From Streptomyces sp. D2-8 (GTDB lineage Bacteria; Actinomycetota; Actinomycetes; Streptomycetales; Streptomycetaceae): a stretch of DNA of 64,000 bases. Shown piece after piece: positions 1-8,176 of this stretch (its first letter is position 1; the number at the start of each line of letters is the position of its first letter). A program made the position numbers and the translations under genes. The notes under the pieces were generated by a model. That model saw only the letters and a list, made by a program, of their open reading frames with translations. It ran no database searches and was not told the DNA's origin. The stretch lies in NCBI RefSeq assembly GCF_023184515.1, contig NZ_JAAHBP010000013.1, positions 186,001 to 250,000 of the forward strand. Direction: 5' to 3'.

Positions 1-190
1 CTCCGGCGGGGCCGGCGGCGACCTCGGCGGCTTCATGGACTCGCTCGGCGACAAGGTCCACGGAAAGTTCGGCTCCGGCACGGTCTTCTCGACCCGCCTG
101 GTCAACGCCCTCATCACCGACGACGGCAAGGTCTACGCGGGCCTGGTCACCAAGGACGCGCTCGTCAAGGCGGCCGACGCCGGGAAGTAA
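1..190 (+). CDS. LolA-like lipoprotein carrier family protein, C-terminal fragment
   Basis: Only the last 62 codons are in the window (frame begins at base 2, TAA at 188-190). The tail contains the stretch VFSTRLVNALITDDGKVYAG and ends KAADAGK. I recognise this as the end of the Streptomyces LolA-like secreted proteins usually encoded just upstream of an ABC exporter pair, probably an envelope protein. The gap to the next gene is 41 nt on the same strand, so the three are probably one operon. The assignment rests on recall of the family's C-terminus; nothing upstream is visible. Confidence 0.6.
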   Translation, partial: SGGAGGDLGGFMDSLGDKVHGKFGSGTVFSTRLVNALITDDGKVYAGLVTKDALVKAADAGK

Positions 191-231
191 GTCCCGTACG
201 CGTACGGGGCGTCGAGAGAACGAGGAAGCCG

Positions 232-1218
232 ATGGGCGAACCGTCCGCCACGGAACCGGAGCAGCGGGACGCGCGGGCCGAGACCGGGGAACCGGTCATC
301 GCCACCCGCGCGCTCACCAAGCGCTACCGCGGCGGACAGCTCGCCGTGGACGGTCTCGACCTGACCGTCCCGGCGGGCAGCGTCTTCGGCTTCCTCGGCC
401 CCAACGGCTCCGGCAAGACCACCACCATCCGCATGCTGATGGGCCTCATCGAGCCCACCTCCGGCACGGCCCGGGTCCTGGGCCGGCCCATGCCCCGGGC
501 CACCCGCGCCGTGCTGCCGCACGTCGGCGCCCTCATCGAGGGCCCGGCCCTCTACGGCTTCCTCTCCGGCCGCGACAACCTGATCCGCTACGACAGCGCC
601 GACCCGGCCGCCGATCCGCGCACCCGGCGGGCCCGGGTGACCTCCGCCCTGGACCGGGTGGGCCTCACGGCCGCCGCGGGCAAGAAGGCCAAGGCGTACT
701 CCCTGGGCATGAAACAGCGCCTGGGTCTCGCGGCCGCGCTGCTCCGGCCGCGCCGGCTGCTCGTCCTCGACGAGCCGACCAACGGCCTCGACCCGCAGGG
801 CATGCGCGAGATCCGCACCCTGATCCGGGAACTGGCCTCGGACGGCACGACCGTCTTCCTCTCCTCCCACCTCCTCGACGAGATCGAGCAGGTCTGCACG
901 CACGCGGCCGTGATGGCGCAGGGCCGGCTGATCACGCAGGGCCCGGTCGCCGAGCTGTCCGCCGGGGCGCGCGGCCGGCTGGCCGTGACCACACCGGACC
1001 CGGCGGAGGCGGCCCGGGTCCTGAAGGAGCAGGGCGTCGGCGACGTCGTGGTCACCGACGACCGGGTGACCGGCGAACCACCGGACCGCGACCTCGCCGA
1101 GGTGAACGCCGCGCTGGTGACGGCCGGGGTCCGCGTGCGCGGCTTCACGGTCGAACGGGCCTCGCTGGAGGACGCGTTCGTGGCGCTGACGGGGGAGGGC
1201 TTCGATGTCGCGGGCTGA
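232..1218 (+). CDS. ABC transporter ATP-binding protein
   Basis: 328-aa nucleotide-binding subunit of an ABC-2 type exporter. Walker A is GPNGSGKT near residue 57, the signature is YSLGMKQR, and Walker B is LLVLDEPTNGLDP followed by the SSH switch motif (FLSSHLLDEIE). The last third, about 90 residues, is the accessory C-terminal domain common in DrrA/CcmA-like exporters. The ATG is preceded by GAGGA. The 3' end overlaps the permease gene by 14 nt, so translation is coupled. The substrate cannot be told from sequence; lipid, peptide or drug export are all possible. Confidence 0.93.
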   Translation: MGEPSATEPEQRDARAETGEPVIATRALTKRYRGGQLAVDGLDLTVPAGSVFGFLGPNGSGKTTTIRMLMGLIEPTSGTARVLGRPMPRATRAVLPHVGALIEGPALYGFLSGRDNLIRYDSADPAADPRTRRARVTSALDRVGLTAAAGKKAKAYSLGMKQRLGLAAALLRPRRLLVLDEPTNGLDPQGMREIRTLIRELASDGTTVFLSSHLLDEIEQVCTHAAVMAQGRLITQGPVAELSAGARGRLAVTTPDPAEAARVLKEQGVGDVVVTDDRVTGEPPDRDLAEVNAALVTAGVRVRGFTVERASLEDAFVALTGEGFDVAG

Positions 1219-2083
1219 AGTCGTGGAATCCGTAAGGCCGGTGAGCCCGCTGTGGACCTTCGGGCTGCTGCGCAACGAGCTCGTCACCACCTTCCGGCGC
1301 TGGCGCACGCTCGCGCTGCTGGCCGTTCTGGCGGGCGTACCGATCCTCGTCGGCATCGCCGTCAAGATCGAGACGGGGGACGGATCGTCGCCCGGGGGCG
1401 GAGGCGGCGGAGGGCCGGCCTTCATCTCGCAGATCACCAACAACGGCCTGTTCCTGGTCTTCACCGCCCTGGCCGCCACGCTCCCGTTCTTCCTGCCGAT
1501 GGCGGTCGGTGTCGTCGCGGGCGACGCGATCGCCGGCGAGGCCAACTCCGGCACGCTCCGCTATCTGCTGGTCGCCCCGGCCGGCCGCAGCCGCCTGCTG
1601 CTCACCAAGTACGCGACGGTCGTCATCTTCTGCCTGGCCGCCACGCTCGTGGTCGCCGTCTCGGCGCTGACGGTCGGCGCGCTGCTCTTCCCGCTCGGGG
1701 ACCTGACGACCATCTCCGGTACGCGGATCAGCTTCGCCGAGGGCCTGGGCAGAGCGCTGCTGATCGCCCTGGCAGTCGCCGCGTCACTGATCGGTGTCGC
1801 CGCGCTCGGCCTGTTCGTGTCGACCCTGACGGGCAGTGGCATCGCGGCGATGGCGACGACGGTCGGCCTGCTGATCACGGTCCAGATCCTCGACCAGATC
1901 CCGCAACTGCACGCCCTCCAGCCGTACTTCTTCTCCCACTACTGGCTGTCCTTCGCCGACCTCATGCGCGAGCCGGTCTACTGGGACGAGCTGGCGAAGA
2001 ACCTCGGTCTCCAGGCCCTGTACGCGGTGGTGTTCGGGTCGGCGGCGTGGGCGCGCTTCACGACGAAGGACATCACCGCGTAG
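1205..2083 (+). CDS. ABC-2 type transporter permease
   Basis: 292-aa integral membrane partner of the preceding ATPase. It has an N-terminal cytoplasmic segment, a first membrane segment (LALLAVLAGVPILVGIAVKI), a glycine-rich loop around residue 60 (six consecutive Gly), then about five more hydrophobic segments including the conserved ABC-2 stretch GDAIAGEANSGTLRYLLVAP. This is the single-ATPase, single-permease layout of ABC-2 exporters. The start overlaps the ATPase gene by 14 nt. It ends 3 nt before the convergent FMN reductase gene, with no separate terminator in between. Confidence 0.9.
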   Translation: MSRAEVVESVRPVSPLWTFGLLRNELVTTFRRWRTLALLAVLAGVPILVGIAVKIETGDGSSPGGGGGGGPAFISQITNNGLFLVFTALAATLPFFLPMAVGVVAGDAIAGEANSGTLRYLLVAPAGRSRLLLTKYATVVIFCLAATLVVAVSALTVGALLFPLGDLTTISGTRISFAEGLGRALLIALAVAASLIGVAALGLFVSTLTGSGIAAMATTVGLLITVQILDQIPQLHALQPYFFSHYWLSFADLMREPVYWDELAKNLGLQALYAVVFGSAAWARFTTKDITA

Positions 2084-2086
2084 CGC

Positions 2087-2668
2087 TCAGTCCTCGTACG
2101 GGAACCTGGCCAGGGGTGCCTCCTGCGCGAAGAAGGTCTTCGCCCGGGTCAGTGCCGCCTCGTCGTTCAGCACGTCACCGGGCTTGCTGCCGTTGCCGAG
2201 CAGCACCCCGCCGAAGCGCATCCCCATGTACGCGGCGGAGTTGTGGAGCGTCCCGACGAGCGGGTCGGCGACCACCTCCTGCGTGTGCGCGAGGGCGGTG
2301 ACACCCCACAGGGTGCGGCCCGCCAGGGTCGCCTTGAAGTCGAGGTCCGGCGTGCGCAGCCAGCCCGACCAGTAGTCCAGGTAGCGCTTGGTCTGCGCGG
2401 AGACCGAGTACCAGTACAGGGGCGAGACGATCACGATGTCCGTCGCCGCGAGCGTGGCGTCGAGCAGCCGGGCCACGTTGCCCTCGGTCGGGCGGACGTG
2501 GTCGGTGTCGTGCCGCAGGTCCTCGAAGTCCGGCACCGGCTGCCCGGTGAGGTCGATCCACTCCTGCTCGACGTCCGGGGGCAGTTGCTCGGCGGCCCGG
2601 CGGGCCAGCAGCTCGGAGTTGCCCTCGGCGCGAGCGCTGCCCAGGACGAAAAGGAAACGGCGGGTCAT
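2087..2668 (-). CDS. Flavodoxin-like NAD(P)H-dependent FMN reductase
   Basis: 193-aa flavodoxin-fold oxidoreductase of the NADPH-dependent FMN reductase/NAD(P)H quinone reductase group. The N-terminus FLFVLGSARAEGNSELLARR is the FMN phosphate loop (S-x-R-x-x-G-N-S). The central ADIV-like strand IVIVSPLYWYSVSAQTKRYLD is the typical FMN isoalloxazine-binding region. I chose the ATG at 2668 because AGAGGGG lies 6-7 nt upstream; an in-frame ATG at 2731 would add 21 residues and lacks a ribosome site. An inverted repeat lies upstream (2701-2735). It likely reduces quinones or free flavin in the cytoplasm; the exact substrate is unknown. Confidence 0.85.
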   Translation of the reverse strand: MTRRFLFVLGSARAEGNSELLARRAAEQLPPDVEQEWIDLTGQPVPDFEDLRHDTDHVRPTEGNVARLLDATLAATDIVIVSPLYWYSVSAQTKRYLDYWSGWLRTPDLDFKATLAGRTLWGVTALAHTQEVVADPLVGTLHNSAAYMGMRFGGVLLGNGSKPGDVLNDEAALTRAKTFFAQEAPLARFPYED

Positions 2669-2700
2669 GGGTGCCCCTCTGGAAACTCGGCGTACGTCAA

Positions 2701-2735
2701 TTACGTGCGTGTGCATCATATGCGTACGCAAGTAA
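2701..2735. promoter_or_regulatory. Inverted repeat upstream of FMN reductase gene
   Basis: TTACGTGCGT (2701-2710) and ACGCAAGTAA (2726-2735) form a 9/10 inverted repeat with a 15-nt spacer, 33 nt upstream of the chosen start at 2668. The position fits an operator for the reductase gene. No regulator gene adjoins it. Confidence 0.4.
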
Positions 2736-2753
2736 ATCTGCCAGGGGTGCCGG

Positions 2754-3893
2754 TCAGCCCCCGGTGCACGCCTCCGCCTCGCGTGCCACGGCCAGCAGCA
2801 GCGCCTCCCGCCCGTGCGGCGCCACCAGCTGGAGCCCGGCCGGGCAGCCGTCGCCGCCGAACCCCGCGGGCAGGCTCAGCGCAGGATGTCCGCTGAGGTT
2901 GAACGCCCAGGTGAGAGAGGTGGAGTAGCGGTTCCCGGGTCCCTCGTGGCCGTGCGGGGCGGTGGGCGCCGTCGGGGTCAGCAGCAGCTCGGCATCGGCG
3001 AACAGCCCGGCGAGCCGCCGGTCGTTCTCCGCCCGGACGCGCTCGGCCCCGGCCGGATCGGCGCCGGGGGTGCGCAGGGCGAGCCAGGCCGGCCCGGGGT
3101 CCGTCAGCCGCAACGGCATCCGCGGCCGCACGAGCCGTACGACCCCTGCCGCCGCGAGCCGCTCCACGGCCGCCCGGGCCAGCGCGACGGGCTCCGGATC
3201 GGGTCCGGCGAAACCGAGGTCGGGGGACCAGACGGCGGTGACGGGGAGGGCCGCCTCGGCCGGCACCGGCTCCTCGGACACCACGCGCCACCACAGCTCG
3301 GCGTCCGCCGCCGAGCGGGCGAGCACCCCCGGAACGGCAAGCCCCGTACGGTCGCCCGACGGCAGCCGTCCGCGCGTCGTCTTCAGGCCGGCCACCCCGC
3401 ACCACGCCGCCGGGATCCGCACCGAACCGGCCCCGTCGCCGCCCGTCGCCAGCGGCACCAGCCCGGCCGCCACGGCCGCCGCGGCCCCGGCCGACGAGCC
3501 GCCCGGCGTCCGGTCGGCCCGCCACGGATTGACGGTCCGGCCGCGGGCCCCGAGCCCCCACGTCTGCCAGGGCGTTCCCGGCCGGGGCACGGACGTCGCG
3601 CCCACGGCCACACCACCGGCCGCGAGCAGTGGGCCCGCCGCGTGCAGCCCGCGCCGACCCTTCACGGCCACCGGCACCCCGGCCAGCGGCAGGGACGGGG
3701 CGGCGCCCCGCCGGTCGAGTCGTGTGTCCAGCTCACCGGCCCGCCGCAACGCCTCCTCGCCCCACACCTCGACGAACGCGCACAGCCGCGGATCGGCCCG
3801 CTCGATCCGGTCCAGGGCCGCCGCGACCACGTCCGCCGCGCGCAGTTCCCGGGCCCGTACACCCGCCGCGATCTCCCCGGCCGACAGGGGCAC
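2754..3893 (-). CDS. Amidase signature family protein, compact
   Basis: 379-aa amidase-signature hydrolase, expected to cleave C-N amide bonds using a Ser-cisSer-Lys triad. The lysine is in PVAVKGRRG, the cis-serine in TPGGSSAGAAAAVAAG, and the nucleophile serine in GDGAGSVRIPAAWCG. It is about 80-100 residues shorter than most family members. The stretch after the catalytic lysine that normally carries the VKD-x-x-D-V-x-G-x-x-T segment is reduced to GRRGLHAAGPLLAAGG. Start taken as GTG at 3893, 5 nt after the stop of the upstream gene, so the pair is probably co-transcribed. The substrate is unknown. Confidence 0.82.
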   Translation of the reverse strand: MPLSAGEIAAGVRARELRAADVVAAALDRIERADPRLCAFVEVWGEEALRRAGELDTRLDRRGAAPSLPLAGVPVAVKGRRGLHAAGPLLAAGGVAVGATSVPRPGTPWQTWGLGARGRTVNPWRADRTPGGSSAGAAAAVAAGLVPLATGGDGAGSVRIPAAWCGVAGLKTTRGRLPSGDRTGLAVPGVLARSAADAELWWRVVSEEPVPAEAALPVTAVWSPDLGFAGPDPEPVALARAAVERLAAAGVVRLVRPRMPLRLTDPGPAWLALRTPGADPAGAERVRAENDRRLAGLFADAELLLTPTAPTAPHGHEGPGNRYSTSLTWAFNLSGHPALSLPAGFGGDGCPAGLQLVAPHGREALLLAVAREAEACTGG

Positions 3894-3898
3894 GGCCG

Positions 3899-4402
3899 TC
3901 AGCGTGCCGCTCCCGTCAGCCGGGCCAGGGCCTCCGTCTCGCGCGGCGGACGGCCCAGTTCGCCGAGCCGCCAGGACGCCACCCACGGCACGCGGTACAC
4001 GTCGATGACCGACTCCAGCGACCTGACCCGCTGGGCGAGCGGACGCGGCAGCCGGCCCGGGGCGTCCGCCACCAGGACGACGGCGTCCAGGTCGAGCCCC
4101 TGCGGAGCCCGGCCGCGCCGGAAGATCTCCACCGCTCCGGCGACCGTGTCCAGTCCGGCCGCGTGCGTCCGCGCGACCAGCAGCACCGACGCGGGGTCGC
4201 CGGGGCCGGGCCAGGACCGGCCGCTGTCGTGGCCGCCGTAGACCGCGGCGAGCGTGGAGACGCCCGCGCCGCCGTGCGTGCCGACCCAGGAGAAGCGCCG
4301 TGCCACGGCACGGTCGTGCGCGGGCTCCGGCGGTCCCGGCTCCGGGGCGGTCACCGGGCCGCGCAGCCAGATCTCCGGCCCCTGTCGCATGCCTGTGTGC
4401 AT
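3899..4402 (-). CDS. DUF6668-like P-loop protein, function unknown
   Basis: 167-aa protein with one recognisable element, a deviant P-loop WVGTHGGAGVSTLAAVYGG around residues 37-55, as in MinD/ParA-like proteins. A hydrophobic strand VVLVADAPG and a C-terminal SxIDVYRVPWVASWRLGELG region follow. Start taken at ATG 4402 because GAGGAGAGGGG precedes it; ATGs at 4435 and 4390 are in frame. I associate it with the family named DUF6668 from memory. It lacks a full ATPase core, so nucleotide binding is only possible, not shown. It lies 5 nt upstream of the amidase gene and is divergent from the helical-repeat protein gene. Confidence 0.6.
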   Translation of the reverse strand: MHTGMRQGPEIWLRGPVTAPEPGPPEPAHDRAVARRFSWVGTHGGAGVSTLAAVYGGHDSGRSWPGPGDPASVLLVARTHAAGLDTVAGAVEIFRRGRAPQGLDLDAVVLVADAPGRLPRPLAQRVRSLESVIDVYRVPWVASWRLGELGRPPRETEALARLTGAAR

Positions 4403-4561
4403 GCCCCTCTCCTCCCTCGTGCACCCGCTCTTCATGCCCTCGGGAACGACCGTGCCGAGGCCGGCGGGCCTTGGGACGAGCCTGTGACACCGTGGTGACG
4501 TGAGAAACCGGGGCGAGCGGACACACTCGCAGGTAGGTGTACGACGCCGAGTGAGGGGACG

Positions 4562-5941
4562 ATGTCGCGACTCAGCCGCGAGAAGAAGCGGGAACAGGAG
4601 CAGGCCGCACGCGCGGTGACCCCGGCGGCGCCGATCGACGTCCATGTCCCCGGGGCCGGAACGGACGTGGGAGGGGGAACCGGCGGGGTGTCCGACGGCG
4701 CCTCCGTCGGCGGCGTCCCGGTCTTCGCGGCCCCCGGCGAGGAGATCCAGCGGGCCGTCCTGAACCGCCTCCACCACATCGCCCTCGCCGCCGGCCATCC
4801 CGTCCTCGCGACGATCCGCGACGAGCGCATCGGCTACGTCGTCCCGCTCCAGGTCGACCCGGACGGCTCCAGCCACTTCACGGCCGAGCCGGTCGCCACG
4901 AACCCGCCGGAGCCGCAGCACGCCCGAGGCACCGACGCCGTGAAGCCCCCCGAGCCGCAGCACGCCCGGAGCGGCGGAGCCCCGGCCCCGCCGCAGTCGC
5001 AGCCGCAGTCGCGGCCCACCCGGAGTGACGCCACGACGGCGCCCGAGCCGCAGCACCCGCGGAGCGACAGCGCCACGCACGTGCTGCGTGCCGTGCCGGA
5101 GGCCGGCCGCGGCTCGGCCCCGACGTTCCCGCTGCGGGCCGTGCCCGAGCCGCAGCCGGCCGATGAACCCGTACCGACGTTCGGGCTGCGTGCCGTACCG
5201 GAGTCGGCGGAGCCTGCGCCGGAGGACGCGCCACCGGCCCCGGGTGCGGCGAGGCCGCCCGGCACCGTCGCACCGCCCACCGGCGAGTTCGGCCCGCCCC
5301 CGCCCATGGACGCGCGGCCGCTCCCCGTCCCCGAGGCCCGCCCGGCTCCGCGACCCGAACCGGTCCCCGAAGACGCCCTGATCGCCGCCGACCCCGACCC
5401 CAAGCCCACCCCCGCCCGCGGCTTCGACGCCGTCGCGGAGGCCGTGCTCGGGGACGAACCCCTCACCGCCCCGGGCGATCCCGCCGCGCCCGCGCTCCTC
5501 GCGGAGCCGGTCGCGCGGATCAACGAGGCGGTGAGGGAGGGCAGGATCGAGGCCGCGGCCGGGCTGGCGGAGCAGACCGTCACCCAGGCGTCGGGAACGC
5601 TGGGGCCGGAGCACCCCGAGGTGCTCCGGCTGTGCGAACTCACCGCTTACATCGCCTACTTGGCAGGCGACCCGATCCGCGCCTGCCGGCTGTCGCTCGA
5701 CCTGGCCGGTGCCCGCCGCCGGGCCGGCGACGCGGAGGCCGCCTACGGCAACGTGGAGAGCGCGGCCACCGCCTGGCGCGCGGTGCGCGACCCGGCGCTG
5801 GGGCTGGAGCTGGGGCGCGACCTGATCGGCCTGTGGACGGAGCTCGCCGCCGAGGACGGCCCGGCCGCCGAGGAGGTCGAGCAACTGGAGTCGGCCCGCG
5901 CCCGCATGGGCCGCCTGACCGAACGCGCCCGTAACGGGTAG
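4562..5941 (+). CDS. Pro-rich protein with C-terminal TPR-like helical domain
   Basis: 459 aa. The N-terminus is charged (SRLSREKKREQEQ), followed by a short conserved block (residues about 60-105, VLNRLHHIALAAGHPVLATI). A 200-residue disordered Pro/Ala/Glu-rich linker carries two repeat families: EPQHAR-type units three times and LRAVPE units three times. Residues 320-450 are helical with the sequence LGPEHPEVLRLCELTAYIAYLAGD, typical of TPR units in STAND/NB-ARC-type proteins. GAGGGG precedes the ATG. No enzyme motif was seen. It is divergent from the P-loop protein gene at 4402, with 159 nt shared between them, which suggests a functional pair. Confidence 0.72.
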   Translation: MSRLSREKKREQEQAARAVTPAAPIDVHVPGAGTDVGGGTGGVSDGASVGGVPVFAAPGEEIQRAVLNRLHHIALAAGHPVLATIRDERIGYVVPLQVDPDGSSHFTAEPVATNPPEPQHARGTDAVKPPEPQHARSGGAPAPPQSQPQSRPTRSDATTAPEPQHPRSDSATHVLRAVPEAGRGSAPTFPLRAVPEPQPADEPVPTFGLRAVPESAEPAPEDAPPAPGAARPPGTVAPPTGEFGPPPPMDARPLPVPEARPAPRPEPVPEDALIAADPDPKPTPARGFDAVAEAVLGDEPLTAPGDPAAPALLAEPVARINEAVREGRIEAAAGLAEQTVTQASGTLGPEHPEVLRLCELTAYIAYLAGDPIRACRLSLDLAGARRRAGDAEAAYGNVESAATAWRAVRDPALGLELGRDLIGLWTELAAEDGPAAEEVEQLESARARMGRLTERARNG

Positions 5942-5955
5942 GCGCTGCCCGGGGG

Positions 5956-6906
5956 CTACTCCGACAGCTCCCACACCGCGTGCGCGAGGGCGTCGCTGTT
6001 GCGGTTCAGGGCGGTGTCGTTGATGTTGGCGGTGGTGTCGCAGGAGGAGTGGTAGCAGCGGTCGAAGGACCGCCCGGCCGTACCGCCCCACTTGGCCGCC
6101 TGCGCCGCCGTCTTCGTCCGGCTGGCCCCGGTGAACAGGCCGCCCACCGGAACGCCCGCGCTCTTGAAGGGCGCGTGGTCGGAGCGGCCGTCGCCCTCGG
6201 TCTCGATCTCGGTCGGGACGCCGATGCCGCCGAAGTAGTCCTTGAAGGTCTTCTCGATCGCCGGGTCGTCGTCGTAGACGAAGTAGCCGGGGTTCGGGGA
6301 GCCGATCATGTCGAAGTTCAGGTAGGCGCTGATCCTCGAACGGTCGCCGGTGGCCAGCCGGTTGACGTAGTAGCGGGAGCCGACCAGGCCGAGTTCCTCC
6401 GCGCCCCACCAGGCGAACCGCAGGTGCTTGGTGGGTTTGTACTGCGCCCGGGACACGGCGAGGGCGGTCTCCAGGACGGCGGCCGAGCCGGAGCCGTTGT
6501 CGTTGATGCCGGGCCCGGAGGAGACGCTGTCGAGGTGCGAGCCGGCCATCACGACCTGGTTCGCGTCGCCGCCCGGCCAGTCGGCGATCAGGTTGTAGCC
6601 GGTGCGGCCGGAGGCGGTGAACTGCTGGATCGTGGTGGTGTATCCGGCGGCGTCCAGCTTGGCCTTCACGTAGTCGAGCGAGGCCTTGTAACCGGCCCGG
6701 CCGTGCGCCCGGTTGCCGCCGTTGGCGGTGGCTATGGACTGCAGCTGCGACAGGTGGGTCTTGACGTTCGCCACGGGTATGTCCGGCGCGGCGGCGGATC
6801 TGGAGGGAGCGGATGACGCGGCGTCGGCCACGGCACCGCCGGTCAGGAGCATGGCTGTTGCCATGCCGCCCGCGGCGACGGCGCGCGCGGAAACGGAGAG
6901 CTTCAT
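5956..6906 (-). CDS. Secreted M28 family zinc aminopeptidase
   Basis: 316-aa precursor of a Streptomyces griseus aminopeptidase-type M28 enzyme, exported and removing N-terminal hydrophobic residues. The signal peptide covers about residues 1-29 (KLS...MLLTGGAVADA-AS). Zinc ligands and catalytic residues are visible in order: His in AGSHLDSV, Asp in INDNGSGSA, the Glu-Glu pair in WGAEELGLVGS, Asp in LNFDMIGSPN, His in RSDHAPFKS. Two Cys near the end (DRCYHSSCDT) match the family disulfide. The chosen ATG at 6906 has GGAG at -11; an upstream in-frame start at 6960 would precede the signal peptide and is unlikely. Ends 14 nt from the convergent helical-repeat gene. Confidence 0.93.
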   Translation of the reverse strand: MKLSVSARAVAAGGMATAMLLTGGAVADAASSAPSRSAAAPDIPVANVKTHLSQLQSIATANGGNRAHGRAGYKASLDYVKAKLDAAGYTTTIQQFTASGRTGYNLIADWPGGDANQVVMAGSHLDSVSSGPGINDNGSGSAAVLETALAVSRAQYKPTKHLRFAWWGAEELGLVGSRYYVNRLATGDRSRISAYLNFDMIGSPNPGYFVYDDDPAIEKTFKDYFGGIGVPTEIETEGDGRSDHAPFKSAGVPVGGLFTGASRTKTAAQAAKWGGTAGRSFDRCYHSSCDTTANINDTALNRNSDALAHAVWELSE

Positions 6907-7057
6907 GTGGGGGCTCCGGATTCCGTCGGGCGGCCCGTGGGGTGTCCACGGGCCGCCCACAGTGAATGGGGTGCCTGGATGGTGAAGCTGCTACTGACTC
7001 TCCGTCAAGGTTCTTATTCGGACAGGGCGTTATGGAGCGCACCCTCCGGCGCGCATC

Positions 7058-7531
7058 TCATTGGACGCAGAACTCGTTCCCCTCCGGGTCCGCCATCACG
7101 ACCCACTCGCCGCCCTGCTCCTTCACCCGCCGCAGCGCACTCGCCCCGAGCCCCTCCAGCCGTGCGACCTCCTCCTCGCGCCGTCCCTCGCCCGGGTGCA
7201 GATCGAGGTGCAGCCGGTTCTTGACCGTCTTCGCCTCCGGTACCCGCTGGAACAGCAGCCGCCGCCCCAGTCCGGTCCCGCTCTCCTCATCGAACGGGTC
7301 CTCGGGGTGCCGTACGGCGATCAGGTCCCGGAAGGCGCGGCGGCCGTGGAACTCGACCGTGGCCTCCTCCGGCAGGGCGCCGAAGCCGAGCAGCTTGCCG
7401 ATGAGGGCGCTGTTGTCCTCGACCTCGTACCGGAGGGCGGCGGCCCAGAAGTCGGCCTGCGTGTGCGGGTCGTTCGCGTCGATGACGAGTTTCCAGTGCA
7501 CGGGAGTGGGTGATGAGGGCGTCTGCGTCAT
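7058..7531 (-). CDS. VOC (glyoxalase-like) family protein
   Basis: 157-aa vicinal-oxygen-chelate fold protein with two babab modules. The first begins VHWKLVIDANDPHTQADFWA and the second has RLHLDLHPGE and ends WVVMADPEGNEFCVQ, the usual glyoxalase-like C-terminus. Proteins of this type act as metal-dependent lyases or dioxygenases or as drug-binding resistance proteins. No substrate is indicated here. The promoter region TATAAG (7544-7539 on this strand) lies 7 nt before the ATG, so the mRNA is probably leaderless. A palindrome shared with the divergent CGNR regulator covers the promoter. Confidence 0.88.
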   Translation of the reverse strand: MTQTPSSPTPVHWKLVIDANDPHTQADFWAAALRYEVEDNSALIGKLLGFGALPEEATVEFHGRRAFRDLIAVRHPEDPFDEESGTGLGRRLLFQRVPEAKTVKNRLHLDLHPGEGRREEEVARLEGLGASALRRVKEQGGEWVVMADPEGNEFCVQ

Positions 7532-7532
7532 G

Positions 7533-7551
7533 TAACCACTTATACTGGTTA
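7533..7551. promoter_or_regulatory. Palindromic operator over divergent leaderless promoters
   Basis: TAACCA (7533-7538) and TGGTTA (7546-7551) form a perfect 6-bp inverted repeat with a 7-nt spacer. The spacer and right arm hold TATACT (7541-7546), the -10 element of the CGNR gene, whose GTG starts 6 nt later. On the other strand TATAAG is the -10 of the VOC gene, whose ATG starts 7 nt later. One bound protein would therefore cover both promoters. Confidence 0.65.
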
Positions 7552-7552
7552 G

Positions 7553-8176
7553 GTGAGTGGACGCACAGGGGAAACGCCGGATCGAACACCCGGCCTGACG
7601 CTGGTCTCGGGCCAGGGCAAGGCTTACCGCTTCGACCCCGGCACCCTGTGCCTGGAGCTGACGACGACGGGCGGCCCCGGGGCCTTCGCCCGCTGGGAAG
7701 TGCTGCACGAGCCCTCTGACCTGGTCACCTGGGCCGGGCGCAGCCGGCTGCCGGACGGGCTGGACCTCACCGTCTCCGCCGGGGAACTGGAGCGGGCACG
7801 CACCCTGCGCGACGCCGTGTTCCTGCTCGCGGCCGACCGCGCTCACGGCCGCCCCCTGCAGGCCGCCCACCTGGACGCGGTCAACGCCGCCGCGGCCGAG
7901 TCCCCGCTGGTCTCCCGCATCGAGCCCGACGGCACCCGTGCCTGGGCCCCGGGCGCCACCGGCACGCACCTGCTCGCGACCGTCGCCCGCGACGCGATCG
8001 ACCTGTTCACCGGGCCCTACGCCGACCGCGTCCGCGAGTGCGGCGCCCACAACTGCCACCTGCTCTTCGTCGACACCTCCCGCCCGGGCCGCCGCCGCTG
8101 GTGCGCGATGGAGCACTGCGGAAACAGGGAGAAGGCCCGGGTGCACCGGGCCCGCCACACCCCTACGAAGCCGTAG
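7553..8176 (+). CDS. CGNR zinc-finger regulator (ABATE domain)
   Basis: 207-aa protein with an N-terminal stress-induced ABATE-type domain (LCLELTTTGG to about residue 150) and a C-terminal CGNR zinc finger. The finger has CGAHNCHLLFVD and RRRWCAMEHCGNREKARVHR, with paired C-x4-C motifs as zinc ligands. Family members are one-component transcription regulators. The GTG at 7553 lies 6 nt after a TATACT -10 box, so translation is likely leaderless. The palindrome at 7533-7551 is the natural autoregulatory site, and the divergent VOC gene the natural target. Confidence 0.85.
   Translation: MSGRTGETPDRTPGLTLVSGQGKAYRFDPGTLCLELTTTGGPGAFARWEVLHEPSDLVTWAGRSRLPDGLDLTVSAGELERARTLRDAVFLLAADRAHGRPLQAAHLDAVNAAAAESPLVSRIEPDGTRAWAPGATGTHLLATVARDAIDLFTGPYADRVRECGAHNCHLLFVDTSRPGRRRWCAMEHCGNREKARVHRARHTPTKP

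Noticed and set aside
3899..7042. 1047-codon minus-strand frame spanning several genes
   Set aside because: It crosses the real helical-repeat and aminopeptidase genes on the other strand or in other frames; only the segment 3899-4402 has protein-like sequence and a ribosome site.
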